NCBI RefSeq assembly: GCF_002095315.1 | Contig: NZ_MLFN01000012.1 | Location: forward strand, 1-64,000 | Length of the DNA stretch: 64,000 nt | DNA from: Pantoea conspicua | GTDB lineage: Bacteria; Pseudomonadota; Gammaproteobacteria; Enterobacterales; Enterobacteriaceae | Reading direction: 5' to 3' | Shown: positions 1-9,809 of the stretch, piece after piece | How the letters are laid out: each line of letters starts with the position of its first letter | Position numbering within the stretch: the stretch's first letter is position 1 | Translations under genes and position numbers: made by a program | Notes under the pieces: generated by a model | What the model was told of the DNA's origin: nothing | The model's database searches: none | What the model saw: only the letters and a program-made list of their open reading frames with translations

Positions 1-219
1 CAATGACGCGCACTATAAACATCCCGTTTGGCGATGTAAAGCATCGATCAATTCATTCGCCTGAAAAACAGTCAAATTGTGATTTTTCGATGTCAAAATC
101 GCCACTCTGCTCAAACAATTAGCGGAATGACGCGTAAAGAAGGGTAAAACGGCTTTTCCCTCATTATTGCCCTGCGTATTCTCAGCGCATATCTGGTGTT
201 CTGCTAAAAGGAGCGCAAC

Positions 220-873
220 ATGGAAAGAATTGTCACTTCATCGCAGTCGTCACTGCTGACGACACACAAAGTTCTGCGTAATACCTATTTTCTGCTCGGC
301 CTGACGCTCGCCTTCTCGGCGGTGACCGCTACCGCCAGCACGCTGCTGGCTTTGCCTGCGCCGGGACTGATCCTGATGCTGGTCGGCTTCTACGGTCTGA
401 TGTTCCTGACCTACCGACTGGCCAATAGCCCAATGGGTATTCTGGCCGCTTTCGCCTTTACCGGCTTCCTGGGCTATTGCCTTGGGCCGATCCTCAGTTC
501 GTTCCTGACTGCTGGCATGGGCGATGTCATCGCGCTGGCGCTGGGCGGGACTGCACTGGTGTTCTTCTGCTGTTCGGCCTATGTGCTGACCACCCGCCGT
601 GATATGTCGTTCCTCGGCGGGATGATGATGGCAGGCTTTGTGGTGCTGCTGGTAGCGGTCATCGCTAACCTGTTCCTGCAACTGCCTGCGCTGCATCTGG
701 CGATCAGTGCCCTGTTTATCCTGTTCTCAGCCGGGGCGATTTTGTGGGAAACCAGCAATATCATTCACGGCGGCGAAACCAACTATATCCGGGCAACGGT
801 CAGCCTCTATGTTTCGCTGTATAACATCTTCATCAGCCTGCTGAGCATCCTCGGCTTCTCACGCAGCAACTAA
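220..873 (+). CDS. yccA: YccA, BAX inhibitor-1 family inner membrane protein
   Basis: The 217-residue protein is almost the length of E. coli YccA (219). After a short polar N-terminus ([11 protein letters not shown]) it is nearly all hydrophobic, with about seven membrane segments, as in the BI-1/UPF0005 family. In E. coli YccA is a substrate and modulator of the membrane protease FtsH and protects SecY when translocons jam. The start has a good ribosome site (AAAAGGAG) upstream. A strong terminator follows, so the gene is probably monocistronic. In E. coli a tRNA-Ser gene lies on the far side of yccA; the 219 bases visible here contain none. Confidence 0.95.
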   Translation: MERIVTSSQSSLLTTHKVLRNTYFLLGLTLAFSAVTATASTLLALPAPGLILMLVGFYGLMFLTYRLANSPMGILAAFAFTGFLGYCLGPILSSFLTAGMGDVIALALGGTALVFFCCSAYVLTTRRDMSFLGGMMMAGFVVLLVAVIANLFLQLPALHLAISALFILFSAGAILWETSNIIHGGETNYIRATVSLYVSLYNIFISLLSILGFSRSN

Positions 874-899
874 CCGACTGTCACCGCTGATACCCAGAC

Positions 900-925
900 A
901 AACCCCGCTTCGGCGGGGTTTTTGC
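900..925 (+). terminator. rho-independent terminator of yccA
   Basis: A perfect 9-bp stem (AAACCCCGC / GCGGGGTTT) closed by a TTCG tetraloop is followed by T residues. It lies between yccA and tusE, both on the plus strand, and probably ends yccA transcription. Confidence 0.9.
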
Positions 926-981
926 TTTTCCTGCCGGACGAATTTGGTAAACTGCGCCGACATTGTTCAGGAGAACCCAAC

Positions 982-1308
982 GTGAATTTTAACGGTAACG
1001 AAATCGCCGTCGATGCCGAAGGCTATCTGAAGCATCTCGACGACTGGAGTGAGGCGCTGGCCACCCTAATCGCTGAGCAGGAAGGTATCCACATGACTGA
1101 TGCGCACTGGGAAGTGGTGCATTTCGTGCGCGCGTTTTATCTCGAATACAACACCTCACCAGCGGTGCGGATGCTGGTCAGGGCAATGGCACAAAAATAT
1201 GGCGAAGAGAAAGGCAACAGCCGATATCTGTTTCGTCTGTTTCCTGAAGGCCCGGCCAAACAGGCGACTAAAATCGCCGGTCTGCCCAAACCGGCCAAAT
1301 GTTTGTAG
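982..1308 (+). CDS. tusE: TusE, sulfur-relay protein of the DsrC family
   Basis: TusE receives persulfide sulfur from TusBCD and passes it to MnmA for 2-thiolation of the wobble uridine in tRNA-Glu, -Lys and -Gln. The 108-residue product ends ...GLPKPAKCL with the catalytic cysteine next to last, the DsrC/TusE hallmark. I chose the GTG at 982 because VNFNGNEI aligns with the E. coli N-terminus (MLIFEGKEI) and a CAGGAGA ribosome site lies 7 bases upstream. An in-frame ATG at 922 would add about 20 unrelated residues and start inside the yccA terminator. Confidence 0.93.
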   Translation: MNFNGNEIAVDAEGYLKHLDDWSEALATLIAEQEGIHMTDAHWEVVHFVRAFYLEYNTSPAVRMLVRAMAQKYGEEKGNSRYLFRLFPEGPAKQATKIAGLPKPAKCL

Positions 1309-1321
1309 CCTGGGTTTTTCA

Positions 1322-1600
1322 TCAGCCGGTGGTGAAACCGCGCGGCGGCTGAGCAGGATGATGCGGTTCCACCAGCACCTTATCGACCCGGGCGCTGCGC
1401 GGTCCACCCGCCTTGAGCCAGTGGATTAATGCGTCAACCTGTTCAGGTTCGCCCCAGGCGAGCACCTCAACGCTGCCATCCTCCAGATTACGCGCATACC
1501 CCTGCACGCCGAGCGTTTTTGCTTCGGCCTGGGTGCTATAGCGGAAACCGACGCCCTGTACGTGGCCATGCACCCACGCTTTGACACAGGTTGCTGTCAT
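1322..1600 (-). CDS. yccX: acylphosphatase YccX
   Basis: This small soluble enzyme hydrolyses acyl-phosphates. It has 92 residues, exactly the E. coli length. The signature [10 protein letters not shown] near the N-terminus contains the phosphate-binding Arg20, and Asn38 in [13 protein letters not shown] is the catalytic asparagine. It is convergent with tusE, whose stop lies 13 bases away, and divergent from rlmI across an 85-base gap that must hold both promoters. The symbol acyP is also used. Confidence 0.95.
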   Translation of the reverse strand: MTATCVKAWVHGHVQGVGFRYSTQAEAKTLGVQGYARNLEDGSVEVLAWGEPEQVDALIHWLKAGGPRSARVDKVLVEPHHPAQPPRGFTTG

Positions 1601-1685
1601 AACTTACTCCTGCTGCTGTTCGTTGCATTTTCCCGTTATCCACCGGACAATGGCGCCTCATTTTTTCAGGTAAGCATAGCAAACT

Positions 1686-2876
1686 ATGACAGTCAGATTG
1701 ATTCTCGCAAAGGGACGTGAAAAGTCCCTGCTCCGTCGCCATCCCTGGGTCTTTTCCGGAGCGGTTGCCCGCATGGAAGGCAAAGCACAGTTGGGCGAAA
1801 CCATTGATGTTTGCGACAGTAACGGAAAATGGCTGGCCCGCGCCGCCTGGTCACCCCAGTCGCAGATCCGCGCCCGCGTCTGGAGCTGGCAAGCTGATGA
1901 ATCCATCGACATCGCCTTTTTTGTCCGCCGTTTTGAACAGGCGCAGCAGTGGCGTGAATGGCTGGCGGTTCGCGATGGCCTGGACAGCTATCGATTGATT
2001 GCGGGTGAATCAGATGGTTTACCTGGCGTCACCATCGATCGTTTTGGCAACTTTCTGGTGATGCAGCTATTGTCTGCCGGCGCCGAATATCAGCGTCCGG
2101 CAATTATCTCGGCGTTACAGCACTGCTTCCCTGGCTGCGCCATTTATGACCGATCTGACGTTGCGGTGCGCAAGAAAGAGGGACTGGAGCTGGCGCAGGG
2201 CACCGTTACCGGTGAAATCCCGCCACCGCTGCTGCCGATTACGGAACATGGCATGAAGCTGCTGGTGGATATCCAGGGCGGCCATAAAACCGGCTATTAC
2301 CTCGATCAGCGCGACAGCCGTCTGGCGACGCGCCGCTACGCACAAGATGCCCGCGTGCTCAACTGCTTCTCCTATACCGGCGGATTCGCGGTCTCTGCGT
2401 TGATGGGTGGCTGTAAAGAGGTGATCAGCGTCGATACCTCACAGGATGCGCTGGATGTGGCACGTCAGAACGTCGAGCTTAACCAGCTGGATGTGTCGCG
2501 CGCCCGGTTTGAACGCGATGATGTATTTAAGCTGCTGCGTCGTTATCGTGACGCCGGTGAAAAATTTGATCTGATCATCATGGATCCGCCAAAGTTCGTT
2601 GAGAACAAAAATCAGCTGATGGGCGCCTGCCGCGGTTACAAAGATATTAATATGCTGGCGATCCAGTTGCTCAATCCAGGCGGCATCCTGATGACGTTCT
2701 CCTGTTCCGGACTGATGGCGACCGACCTGTTCCAGAAGATCATTGCCGATGCAGCGCTGGATGCCGGGCACGAGGTACAGTTCATTGAGCAGTTCCGTCA
2801 GGCTGCCGATCACCCGGTGATCGCCAGCTATCCGGAAGGGCTCTATCTGAAAGGCTTTGCCTGCCGGATCATGTGA
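1686..2876 (+). CDS. rlmI: RlmI, 23S rRNA m5C1962 methyltransferase
   Basis: RlmI methylates cytosine 1962 of 23S rRNA to 5-methylcytosine using SAM. The 396 residues match E. coli RlmI in length. An N-terminal PUA domain (about 1-75, starting [26 protein letters not shown]) is followed by a linker and a Rossmann methyltransferase: YYLDQRDSR, the SAM-binding stretch [13 protein letters not shown], the acidic loop VDTSQDAL, the DPPKF motif, and TFSCSG, whose cysteine fits the catalytic position. The heat-shock promoter of hspQ begins at the base after its stop codon. Confidence 0.95.
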   Translation: MTVRLILAKGREKSLLRRHPWVFSGAVARMEGKAQLGETIDVCDSNGKWLARAAWSPQSQIRARVWSWQADESIDIAFFVRRFEQAQQWREWLAVRDGLDSYRLIAGESDGLPGVTIDRFGNFLVMQLLSAGAEYQRPAIISALQHCFPGCAIYDRSDVAVRKKEGLELAQGTVTGEIPPPLLPITEHGMKLLVDIQGGHKTGYYLDQRDSRLATRRYAQDARVLNCFSYTGGFAVSALMGGCKEVISVDTSQDALDVARQNVELNQLDVSRARFERDDVFKLLRRYRDAGEKFDLIIMDPPKFVENKNQLMGACRGYKDINMLAIQLLNPGGILMTFSCSGLMATDLFQKIIADAALDAGHEVQFIEQFRQAADHPVIASYPEGLYLKGFACRIM

Positions 2877-2904
2877 CTTGAAAAATCTGCTCCCGCCCCC
2901 ATAT
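2877..2904 (+). promoter_or_regulatory. sigma-32 heat-shock promoter of hspQ
   Basis: CTTGAAA (2877-2883) and CCCCATAT (2897-2904) match the RpoH -35 and -10 consensus essentially perfectly, with a 13-base spacer. They sit just upstream of hspQ, a known heat-shock gene in E. coli. The -35 element abuts the rlmI stop codon. Confidence 0.88.
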
Positions 2905-2935
2905 TGGATAGAGAGCATTCTTTTCGGAGGTCACA

Positions 2936-3253
2936 ATGATTGCCAGTAAATTTGGTATTGGTCAGCAGGTTCGTCATCGTTTGTCCGGTGTGCTGGGTGT
3001 TATCGTCGATGTCGATCCCGAATACTCGTTAGATGAGCCTAAAATTGAAGAGGTTGGCGCAGAAGAGAAGTTGCGCAGCGCGCCCTGGTATCATGTGGTG
3101 ATGGAAGATGAGGAAGGCGATCAGGTGCATACCTATGTTGCTGAAATTCAGCTTGCCGGTGAAACCAGCGTTGAGCATCCGGAACAGCCGTCAATGGATG
3201 AACTGGCTGCGTCAGTACGTCAGCAATTACAGTCTCCTCATCTGCGACATTAA
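2936..3253 (+). CDS. hspQ: HspQ, heat-shock protein and Lon protease modulator
   Basis: The 105-residue protein has the same length as E. coli HspQ, with the family N-terminus [14 protein letters not shown] and the conserved block [13 protein letters not shown]. HspQ binds hemimethylated DNA, affects stability of denatured DnaA, and acts as a specificity-enhancing factor for Lon. The ribosome site is TCGGAGG. It is preceded by a canonical sigma-32 promoter and followed by a hairpin shared with the convergent yccU. Confidence 0.94.
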   Translation: MIASKFGIGQQVRHRLSGVLGVIVDVDPEYSLDEPKIEEVGAEEKLRSAPWYHVVMEDEEGDQVHTYVAEIQLAGETSVEHPEQPSMDELAASVRQQLQSPHLRH

Positions 3254-3256
3254 TCT

Positions 3257-3279
3257 GTGGCGGCACGGTTGGCCGCCAC
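3257..3279. terminator. bidirectional terminator hairpin between hspQ and yccU
   Basis: A perfect 8-bp stem (GTGGCGGC / GCCGCCAC) with a 7-base loop sits in the 36-base gap between the convergent hspQ and yccU genes. A short TTTT run follows on the plus side. The position suits termination of both genes. Confidence 0.7.
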
Positions 3280-3289
3280 GCCTGTTTTG

Positions 3290-3703
3290 CTACCGCGTTA
3301 ACCCCAGACGCGGGATTTCAATCTTCGGGCAGCGATCCATTATCACCGTCATGCCCGCATCCTGTGCCAGCACGGCTGCCTGCTCGTTGATAACCCCCAC
3401 CTGTAACCATAGCGTCTTTGCTCCGGCGGCGATCGCTTCCTGAGCAACGCCCCATGCCGCTTCGGAGTTGCGAAACACATCCACCATATCAATTTCCCCG
3501 GGTACCTCGGCCAGGCTGGCATAGGCCTGCTGACCCAGTAGCGTTTTGCCTGCCAGTTTCGGGCTGACCGGAATCACCTCATAACCCTGATCAAGTAGAA
3601 ACTTCATCACTCCATAACTCGGGCGTTCCGGGCGATCGCTTGCGCCAACTAAGGCGATGCGCCGGGTGCGTGTCAGCACCTCGCGAATTGTCTGATCGTT
3701 CAT
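3290..3703 (-). CDS. yccU: CoA-binding domain protein YccU
   Basis: The 137 residues equal the E. coli YccU length. The protein is a single Rossmann-type CoA-binding domain, with IALVGASDRPERPSYGVMKFLLDQGYEVIPVSPK as the nucleotide-binding start (quoted in parts: IALVGASDRP, then VIPVSPK) and LWLQVGVINEQA later. The fold resembles the CoA-binding part of succinyl-CoA synthetase alpha. Its cellular role is not established. It is divergent from yccT and convergent with hspQ. Confidence 0.92.
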   Translation of the reverse strand: MNDQTIREVLTRTRRIALVGASDRPERPSYGVMKFLLDQGYEVIPVSPKLAGKTLLGQQAYASLAEVPGEIDMVDVFRNSEAAWGVAQEAIAAGAKTLWLQVGVINEQAAVLAQDAGMTVIMDRCPKIEIPRLGLTR

Positions 3704-3879
3704 GCTTTTCTCCTTTCAGGCCAGCGTTGAGTGTAGATTGGCAGAACGGTTTACGGGTATCCAGCCAGCGAAATTAATTGAACCTGCGCACGAATAAATA
3801 TGTTTAAATGTAAATTAACTGCCATAATGTAAGAATTTGCTACACACCTTCCCTTGCGCCCTATGGTTCTGGAGTTGAA

Positions 3880-4521
3880 ATGAAGCTGTCGCTGGCTGTC
3901 ACGGGGTTATTAGCACTCCTCGTCTCGGCGTCCTGTTCTGCCATCACCTTAAAGCTCGATCCGCAGATTGACCTGTTAGTGCTGGATGGCCGAAAAATTT
4001 CGGGCTCACTCCTCAAAGGTGCTGACAGCTTAGAGCTTGATCGCGGTCAGCATCAGTTCCTGTTTCAGGTCGAAAAACTCCGCAATGACCGATCGGATAC
4101 GGTTCAACGCTATCAGTCAGTGCCGATGATCGTCACGTTTACCGCCGCCGCTAAAACTATCACCATCAAGCTGCCGTCGCTGGATACCAAACGTGAGCGG
4201 GTCCATTTTGATCGCAGCCTGAATTTCAAGCTGGTGGATGAGCGCGGCAAAGAGATTATCAGTATGCGCGACCATCTGCCGGCCAGCTCTACCGCGGATA
4301 TGGAAAAAGCGATGCTAAATTATAATCGCACCGGGCAGATCGCTTCCGTGCCGCAGTTTGCCCGTTCGGTAAATGTTGCCCCCTCTTCCAGCCGGTTAAC
4401 CGCCGATCTTGCCTGGACGACCCAGGCGGAGACGCCCTCGCTGCATCGCTGGTTTCAGCGCTTTGATGAAGCGACCCGTCAGCAATTTATGACGCTGGTC
4501 AAAATGTTACGGACGAGTTGA
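3880..4521 (+). CDS. yccT: YccT/CsgI, DUF2057 periplasmic protein
   Basis: The 213-residue exported protein belongs to DUF2057. A cleavable signal peptide (MKLSLAVTGLLALLVSASCSA) ends near residue 21; the cysteine at 19 makes a lipoprotein conceivable, but there is no classical lipobox. E. coli YccT (220 residues) was reported as CsgI, an inhibitor of curli subunit polymerisation. Whether this organism has curli cannot be judged here. Transcribed toward mgsA with a 68-base gap. Confidence 0.88.
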   Translation: MKLSLAVTGLLALLVSASCSAITLKLDPQIDLLVLDGRKISGSLLKGADSLELDRGQHQFLFQVEKLRNDRSDTVQRYQSVPMIVTFTAAAKTITIKLPSLDTKRERVHFDRSLNFKLVDERGKEIISMRDHLPASSTADMEKAMLNYNRTGQIASVPQFARSVNVAPSSSRLTADLAWTTQAETPSLHRWFQRFDEATRQQFMTLVKMLRTS

Positions 4522-4589
4522 TAGAAAGGAAAGGCCAGGGGTAAACTCATGCCACCGATTCTGGCGCATGCGCTTATCAGGAAGCCCTT

Positions 4590-5048
4590 ATGGAACAGAC
4601 CGTTCGTACCCTCGGCATAAAAAAACATATTGCACTGGTTGCTCACGACCATTGCAAAGCTGCTTTACTCGACTGGGTTAAACAAAACCAGCCAGCACTT
4701 GAACCGCACACGCTATACGCCACCGGCACCACCGGTACACTGATCAATCGCCATACCGGATTAACCGTAAATGCCATGCTGAGCGGCCCGATGGGCGGCG
4801 ATCAGCAGGTCGGCGCAATGATTTCCGAAGGAAAAATTGATGCGCTGATGTTCTTCTGGGATCCGCTGAATGCGGTGCCACACGATCCGGACGTGAAAGC
4901 GCTGCTGCGTCTGGCCACCGTGTGGAACATCCCGGTCGCCACCAACCGTTCAACCGCCGACTTTATTATCCAGTCTCCGCTGTTTGCCCGTGAGATCGAT
5001 ATTTTGATCCCTGACTACGCGCGCTATATGGCGGAACGGCTGAAATAA
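4590..5048 (+). CDS. mgsA: methylglyoxal synthase
   Basis: MgsA converts dihydroxyacetone phosphate to methylglyoxal and phosphate, an overflow bypass of lower glycolysis. Its 152 residues match E. coli exactly in length and catalytic positions: His19-Asp20 in VAHDHCK, the base Asp71 in [10 protein letters not shown], Asp91, His98 and Asp101 in [14 protein letters not shown]. The phosphate-binding GTTGTLI lies near residue 46. It ends one base before the stop of the convergent helD reading frame. Confidence 0.97.
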   Translation: MEQTVRTLGIKKHIALVAHDHCKAALLDWVKQNQPALEPHTLYATGTTGTLINRHTGLTVNAMLSGPMGGDQQVGAMISEGKIDALMFFWDPLNAVPHDPDVKALLRLATVWNIPVATNRSTADFIIQSPLFAREIDILIPDYARYMAERLK

Positions 5049-5049
5049 C

Positions 5050-7103
5050 TCAGGCTTTGCGCAGCATCGGAACACCAAGTTCGCGGAACTGCCCGACGAA
5101 TACCGACGGCTGCGCTTTATCGAACATCAGCCATACCTGCTGACGCGCTCGCGTCAGCGCCACATAGGCAAGACGTCGCTCTTCCGCGTCGGGAAACGCT
5201 TCTGGCTGCGGTAACAGACCCTGTTCAATGATCGATTCGCGCGCTTCGGCGGGAAAACCCTCTTTACCCTGCTGTAAGCCGAGCAAGATGACATAATCCG
5301 CCTGTTGCCCTTTGCTGGCATGAATCGTCATGAAATCCAGATTGAGCTTTGGCCAGCGGGTCTTTGCTTTCTCCATCAGTTCAGGACGCAGATAGTGGTA
5401 ACGCGCCAGCAGCAATATGCGCTCCTCCGGTTTCGCATAGCCGCTAAGCTTGTTGAGTAGCCCCTCAAGCTGATCCTGCGGCAGCAGCGAAATCGATTTT
5501 TATTGCCTTTGGTCAGGCTGTTAAGCGGTTTACGTAATTGCTGCGGATTCTGCTGCACAAAGCGGTTAGCAATATCACCAATGCGATCGTTAAAGCGGTA
5601 GGTAGTATCCAGTACGCAGCGATCCCCTTCGCCAAAATAGTGATGAAACGCCGTGGTCAGCGTCATCTCTGCACCGCTAAAGCGATAGATCGCCTGCCAG
5701 TCATCCCCGACCGCAAACAGTGAGGTGCGCTTATTCTGCTGGCGTAACGCAGTAAGCAGTGCTGCCCGCTGCGGCGAGATATCCTGAAATTCATCAACCA
5801 GAATATGTTTCCACGGGCTGATGAACCGGCCCTTATCCAGAATCGCAATCGCCTGGTGAATCAGGCCAGAGAAATCGACCGCCCCCTCCTCTTTCAGCGC
5901 ACTCTTCCAGGCTTTCAGTAGCGGTGCCATCAGTTTGATACGCTTACTGAACAGCTCACGGTTCTCGTCAGGCACGTCACCGATCATCGCTGCCTGTGCA
6001 CCGCCGTGCATCCGCATCAGACTCAGCCAGCGCTCCAGTCGGGTGACCAGTCGGTTAGCCAGTTTGTCATCCTGCCAGAAGGCACCTTCAGGTAGATCCC
6101 ATTCCAGCTCCTCTCGCAGCCACTGCCGCCAGCCGTTCGCCTGGGCTTTTTTTTCGCTGCACTGCTGACGCCAGTGGTGAATCAGTAAATCGCGGCGGGC
6201 TTGCGGGTCACTCTCCAGCTTGCTGATCGCCGGCTGCTTATTACTGCCTTCACGAATAATGTGCAGGGCCAGCGAGTGAAAGGTTCGCGCCTGAATATCA
6301 CTGGCGCCCAGCCGCGACTGGATGCGGTGGTTCATCTCCTCAGCCGCCTGACGGCCAAACGCCAGCAGCAGGATTTGATCGGCGCTGGCCAGTTTACGCT
6401 GCATCAGCCAGCCTGCCCGCGCCACCAGTACCGAGGTTTTACCACTTCCGGCACCTGCCAGTACCAGCAGCGAGGCTTCGCCATTCACAGCGGCTTCGCA
6501 TTGCGAGGTGTTGAGTGGTGTGCTTTCTACGCGGGCAAAGAAGTCGTGATAGCGCGTCAGGATGTCGGCGGTCCAGTCACGATTGCGCTGATGCAGCACC
6601 GTTTCGCCCTGCTCCAGCCAGCGCTGACAAAATTCCCAGTCATCGCGACACTGTGCAAACTCGCCGAGTCGGGTGAGCGGCAGGGGTAAGGCATCAAACT
6701 GTTTCACAATCTGCGTTTTCAGCGTCTGCAGTTCGCTGCGGTTCAGCCAGCGATCCTGGGTGCTGAACGCCTCAATGTCGCTGCGCAGCGCCTGTAACAC
6801 CTCGCCACACACGGCACTCATTTCCAGGCTCCATTGCTGCCAGGATTGCAACAGATAGTGGTGAAAACGCTGCGTTTCCTGCCATTCGGTCCCATGCAGC
6901 CGGACCACTTTTTCGTCTGCCAGTAAGAATTCCAGCTCTCCCCACACCAGCCCGCGCTTACAGGTAATAGCCAGCAATTGATTGAAGGGGATCAGATACT
7001 CATGCTTGTCGCCACTGACTTCCACGCCAGCCGCCATCAGACGGACCCGATTATAAGGATGCTGGGCAAGCCGTTTGCCCATGGAGGTTGCTTTCAGTTC
7101 CAC
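5050..7103 (-). pseudogene. helD: helD, DNA helicase IV, interrupted by a one-base frameshift
   Basis: HelD is a 3'-5' superfamily 1 helicase of the UvrD/Rep type. The N-terminal part (from MELKATSMGKRLAQHP at 7103) carries Walker A GAGSGKTSV, DEFQDISPQR (Walker B) and VGDDWQAIYRFSGA. Near residue 535 the frame breaks and runs into unrelated residues. The rest (ARYHYLRPEL, MTIHASKGQQADYV, AYVALTRARQQVW) continues in another frame from about 5497 to 5050. The break maps to a run of five T (5497-5501, minus-strand AATAAAAATCG); one extra base restores LTKGNKKSISLLPQ and a product of 684 residues, the E. coli length. As read, helicase motifs V-VI are lost. A homopolymer sequencing error is as likely as a real mutation. 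Confidence 0.85.
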
Positions 7104-7225
7104 GCCGACACCAACGCCAGAGAATAGGATTAGGGGGAGTTTACCTGTCAGACTCTTGGCGCTCCAGCCTTAAAACAGGCTAAACTTGGCGTCACATCTT
7201 GCGGAATGCAAAAGGAAAAAATGTC

Positions 7226-7666
7226 ATGCGCACCGTATTAAACGTCCTTAATTTTGTTCTGGGTGGTTTTTTCACCACCCTGAGCTGGCTGTTTGCCACC
7301 TTAATCAGCATCGTACTGGTCTTTACCCTGCCGCTGACCCGCTCCTGCTGGGAAATTACCCGGTTATCGCTGCTCCCCTTTGGCAATGAGGCGGTACACG
7401 TTGATCTCCTGCGGCCGGAGAGTAAAAGCCACATCATGAACACCGGCGGAACCCTGTTGAATATCTTCTGGCTGATCTTCTTCGGCTGGTGGCTCTGCCT
7501 GTCACATATTTCGATCGGTATTGTGCAGTGCATCAGCATCATCGGCATTCCGGTGGGTATCGCCAACTTCAAAATTGCCGCCATTGCGCTGTGGCCAGTG
7601 GGACGCCGCGTGGTTTCCGTAGAAGAGGCGCGTGCCGCGCGCGAAGCCAATGCCCGTCGCTATTAG
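7226..7666 (+). CDS. yccF: YccF, DUF307 inner membrane protein
   Basis: The 146-residue membrane protein (E. coli YccF: 148) has two copies of the YccF domain, each with a hydrophobic segment followed by a conserved TLPLTRSCWEI- or GIPVGIANFKI-type stretch. I chose the ATG at 7226 because MRTVLNVLNFVLGG matches the family start and AAAGGAAAAA provides a ribosome site; an in-frame ATG 27 bases upstream is less likely. The stop lies 1 base before the yccS start, so the two are translationally coupled. The molecular function is not known. Confidence 0.92.
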   Translation: MRTVLNVLNFVLGGFFTTLSWLFATLISIVLVFTLPLTRSCWEITRLSLLPFGNEAVHVDLLRPESKSHIMNTGGTLLNIFWLIFFGWWLCLSHISIGIVQCISIIGIPVGIANFKIAAIALWPVGRRVVSVEEARAAREANARRY

Positions 7667-7667
7667 T

Positions 7668-9809
7668 ATGATGTCGAAGAGCCTGCCCGGCTGGCGGCAG
7701 TATCTGTTCAATAGTACCTGGCGCTACCTGCTACGCATTCTGTTTGCGCTCGGCGGGTGTGCGGCCATTCCCTGGTGGCTGCAGCAGATTGAGTGGACCA
7801 TCCCTCTGACACTGGGCGTGGTGGCTGCCGCGCTGGCTGACCTTGACGACCGGCTGACCGGACGCCTGAAGAATCTGCTGATCACCCTGCTCTGTTTCTG
7901 TATCGCCTCGGTGTCGGTGGAACTGCTCTTTCCCTATCCGCTGGCCTTTATGGCCGGGCTGGCGATATCGAGCTGGGGTTTCATCCTGCTCGGCGCACTC
8001 GGACAGCGTTACGCCACCATCGCTTTTGGCGCGCTGCTGATTGCGGTCTATACCATGCTCGGCATTGGACTGTTCAGCCAGTGGTACATGCAGCCGATGC
8101 TGTTGCTGGTAGGCGCACTCTGGTACAACCTGCTGACCCTGCTCGGTCATCTGATGTTTCCGGTCCGGCCGGTGCAGGAACAACTGGCGGGCAGTTTTTC
8201 CCAGCTGGCGCGTTATCTGGATGCCAAGGCGAATCTGTTCGATCCGGATGCGGGTGAACAGGACGATGCCACCTTTATCGATGCCGCCATGGTCAACAGC
8301 CAGTTGGTGGCGCAGCTCAACCGGACCAAGACCACGTTACAGAGCCGGCTGCGAGGCGATCGCGGTTCACGCGGCACCCGTCGCAGCCTGCACTACTACT
8401 TTGTGGCGCAGGACATCCACGAACGCGCCAGCTCCTCCCACCTGCAATATCATCTGCTGCGGGGCGACTGGCGCTACAACGAAATCCTGTTCCGGTTTCA
8501 GCGCCTGCTGAATATGCAGGCCCAGGCCTGTCGCCAGCTGGCACATTCGATCCTGATGCGGGAAAGATGGGTTCACGACAGCCGGTTTGAGCGGGCTTTT
8601 GAACGGCTGCAAAAGGCGATAGAACGGCTGGAACAACGTGAGCCGGACGCGACCCATACCCGGGCGCTTTACTGGCTACTGCGCAACCTGCGGGCCATTG
8701 ACGCGCAGCTCGCCTCCGTTGAATCAGAGCAGACGCTGGCGGGTGAAGACCCTCAGCACAGCGACAATCTGCTGTCGCGCGAAGGATTGAATGGCTGGAG
8801 CGATATCAGGCTGCGTTTCAGCCGCCACCTTTCCCCCGCCTCGGCGTTGTTCCGCCATGCGGTGCGGATGTCAGTGGTGCTCTGTATCGGTTACGGTTTT
8901 ATTCAGGTCACCGGCCTGGAAAGGGGTTACTGGATTCTTCTCACCAGCCTGTTTGTCTGTCAGCCCAACTATAATGCGACACAACGGCGGCTGGCGTTAC
9001 GTATTGGCGGCACGCTGGCGGGGATAGCAATTGGACTGCCGGTGCTCTGGCTGGTGCCCTCTGTCGAGGGACAGCTGATTCTGATTGTCATCAGCGGCGT
9101 GCTGTTTTTCGCCTTCAGACAGGTACAGTATGCCCAGGCAACGCTGTTCATCACCCTGCTGGTGCTGCTCTGTTTCAACCTCCTTGGCGAAGGCTTTGAG
9201 GTAGCTTTACCGCGCGTGGTCGATACGCTGCTGGGCTGCGGCCTGGCCTGGCTGGCAGTCGCCTTCATCTGGCCTGACTGGCGCTTCCGCCAGTTACCGG
9301 CGGTGGCGGAACGGACCTTACAAGCCAACTGCCGTTATCTGGATGCCATCATGGAGCAGTATCATCAGGGCAAAGATAACCGCCTTGCTTATCGTATCGC
9401 CCGGCGGGATGCGCATAATGCCGATGCCGAACTGGCCTCGGTGGTGTCGAACATGAGCAGCGAAAGCCGCACAAGTCAGACGATGCGTGACTCCGCTTTC
9501 CAGTTGCTCTGCTCTAATCACTCTTTCCTGAGCTATATCTCTGCGCTGGGTGCGCATCGCGATAAAATTGATGAGCCGCAACTGCTTGCCTTACTGGATG
9601 ACACCGTCTGTTATGTTGAGGATGTGCTGCAAACGGATGTCGTCAGCGATCAGCAGGCTGAAGAGATGCGTCAACACCTTACCCAGCGAATCGGCCAGCT
9701 GGCCGCCGATGCTGATACGCGCGCGCCACTGGTATTACAGCAACTCGGCTTGCTGGTCGCGCTGATGCCGGACGTTGCACGCCTGCGCCGCACGCTAAAT
9801 ACTCACTAA
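7668..9809 (+). CDS. yccS: YccS, FUSC-family inner membrane transporter-like protein
   Basis: The 713-residue protein (E. coli YccS: 717) belongs to the FUSC / aromatic acid exporter-like family. It has two blocks of about five membrane segments (roughly 20-150 and 390-530), each followed by a cytoplasmic helical domain. Conserved stretches include DLDDRLTGRLKNL, FGALLIAVYTML and LTSLFVCQPNYNATQRRL. Two consecutive ATGs (7668, 7671) are possible starts. The gene follows yccF immediately, suggesting a shared transcript. The substrate is unknown. Confidence 0.92.
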   Translation: MMSKSLPGWRQYLFNSTWRYLLRILFALGGCAAIPWWLQQIEWTIPLTLGVVAAALADLDDRLTGRLKNLLITLLCFCIASVSVELLFPYPLAFMAGLAISSWGFILLGALGQRYATIAFGALLIAVYTMLGIGLFSQWYMQPMLLLVGALWYNLLTLLGHLMFPVRPVQEQLAGSFSQLARYLDAKANLFDPDAGEQDDATFIDAAMVNSQLVAQLNRTKTTLQSRLRGDRGSRGTRRSLHYYFVAQDIHERASSSHLQYHLLRGDWRYNEILFRFQRLLNMQAQACRQLAHSILMRERWVHDSRFERAFERLQKAIERLEQREPDATHTRALYWLLRNLRAIDAQLASVESEQTLAGEDPQHSDNLLSREGLNGWSDIRLRFSRHLSPASALFRHAVRMSVVLCIGYGFIQVTGLERGYWILLTSLFVCQPNYNATQRRLALRIGGTLAGIAIGLPVLWLVPSVEGQLILIVISGVLFFAFRQVQYAQATLFITLLVLLCFNLLGEGFEVALPRVVDTLLGCGLAWLAVAFIWPDWRFRQLPAVAERTLQANCRYLDAIMEQYHQGKDNRLAYRIARRDAHNADAELASVVSNMSSESRTSQTMRDSAFQLLCSNHSFLSYISALGAHRDKIDEPQLLALLDDTVCYVEDVLQTDVVSDQQAEEMRQHLTQRIGQLAADADTRAPLVLQQLGLLVALMPDVARLRRTLNTH

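Noticed and set aside
1-219. Possible tRNA-Ser gene upstream of yccA, as in E. coli
   Set aside because: No cloverleaf, no GTTCGA-type T-loop and no CCA end can be found in these bases.
7192-7650. 152-codon minus-strand frame opposite yccF
   Set aside because: It is the complement of a well-conserved family gene and shows no coding motif.
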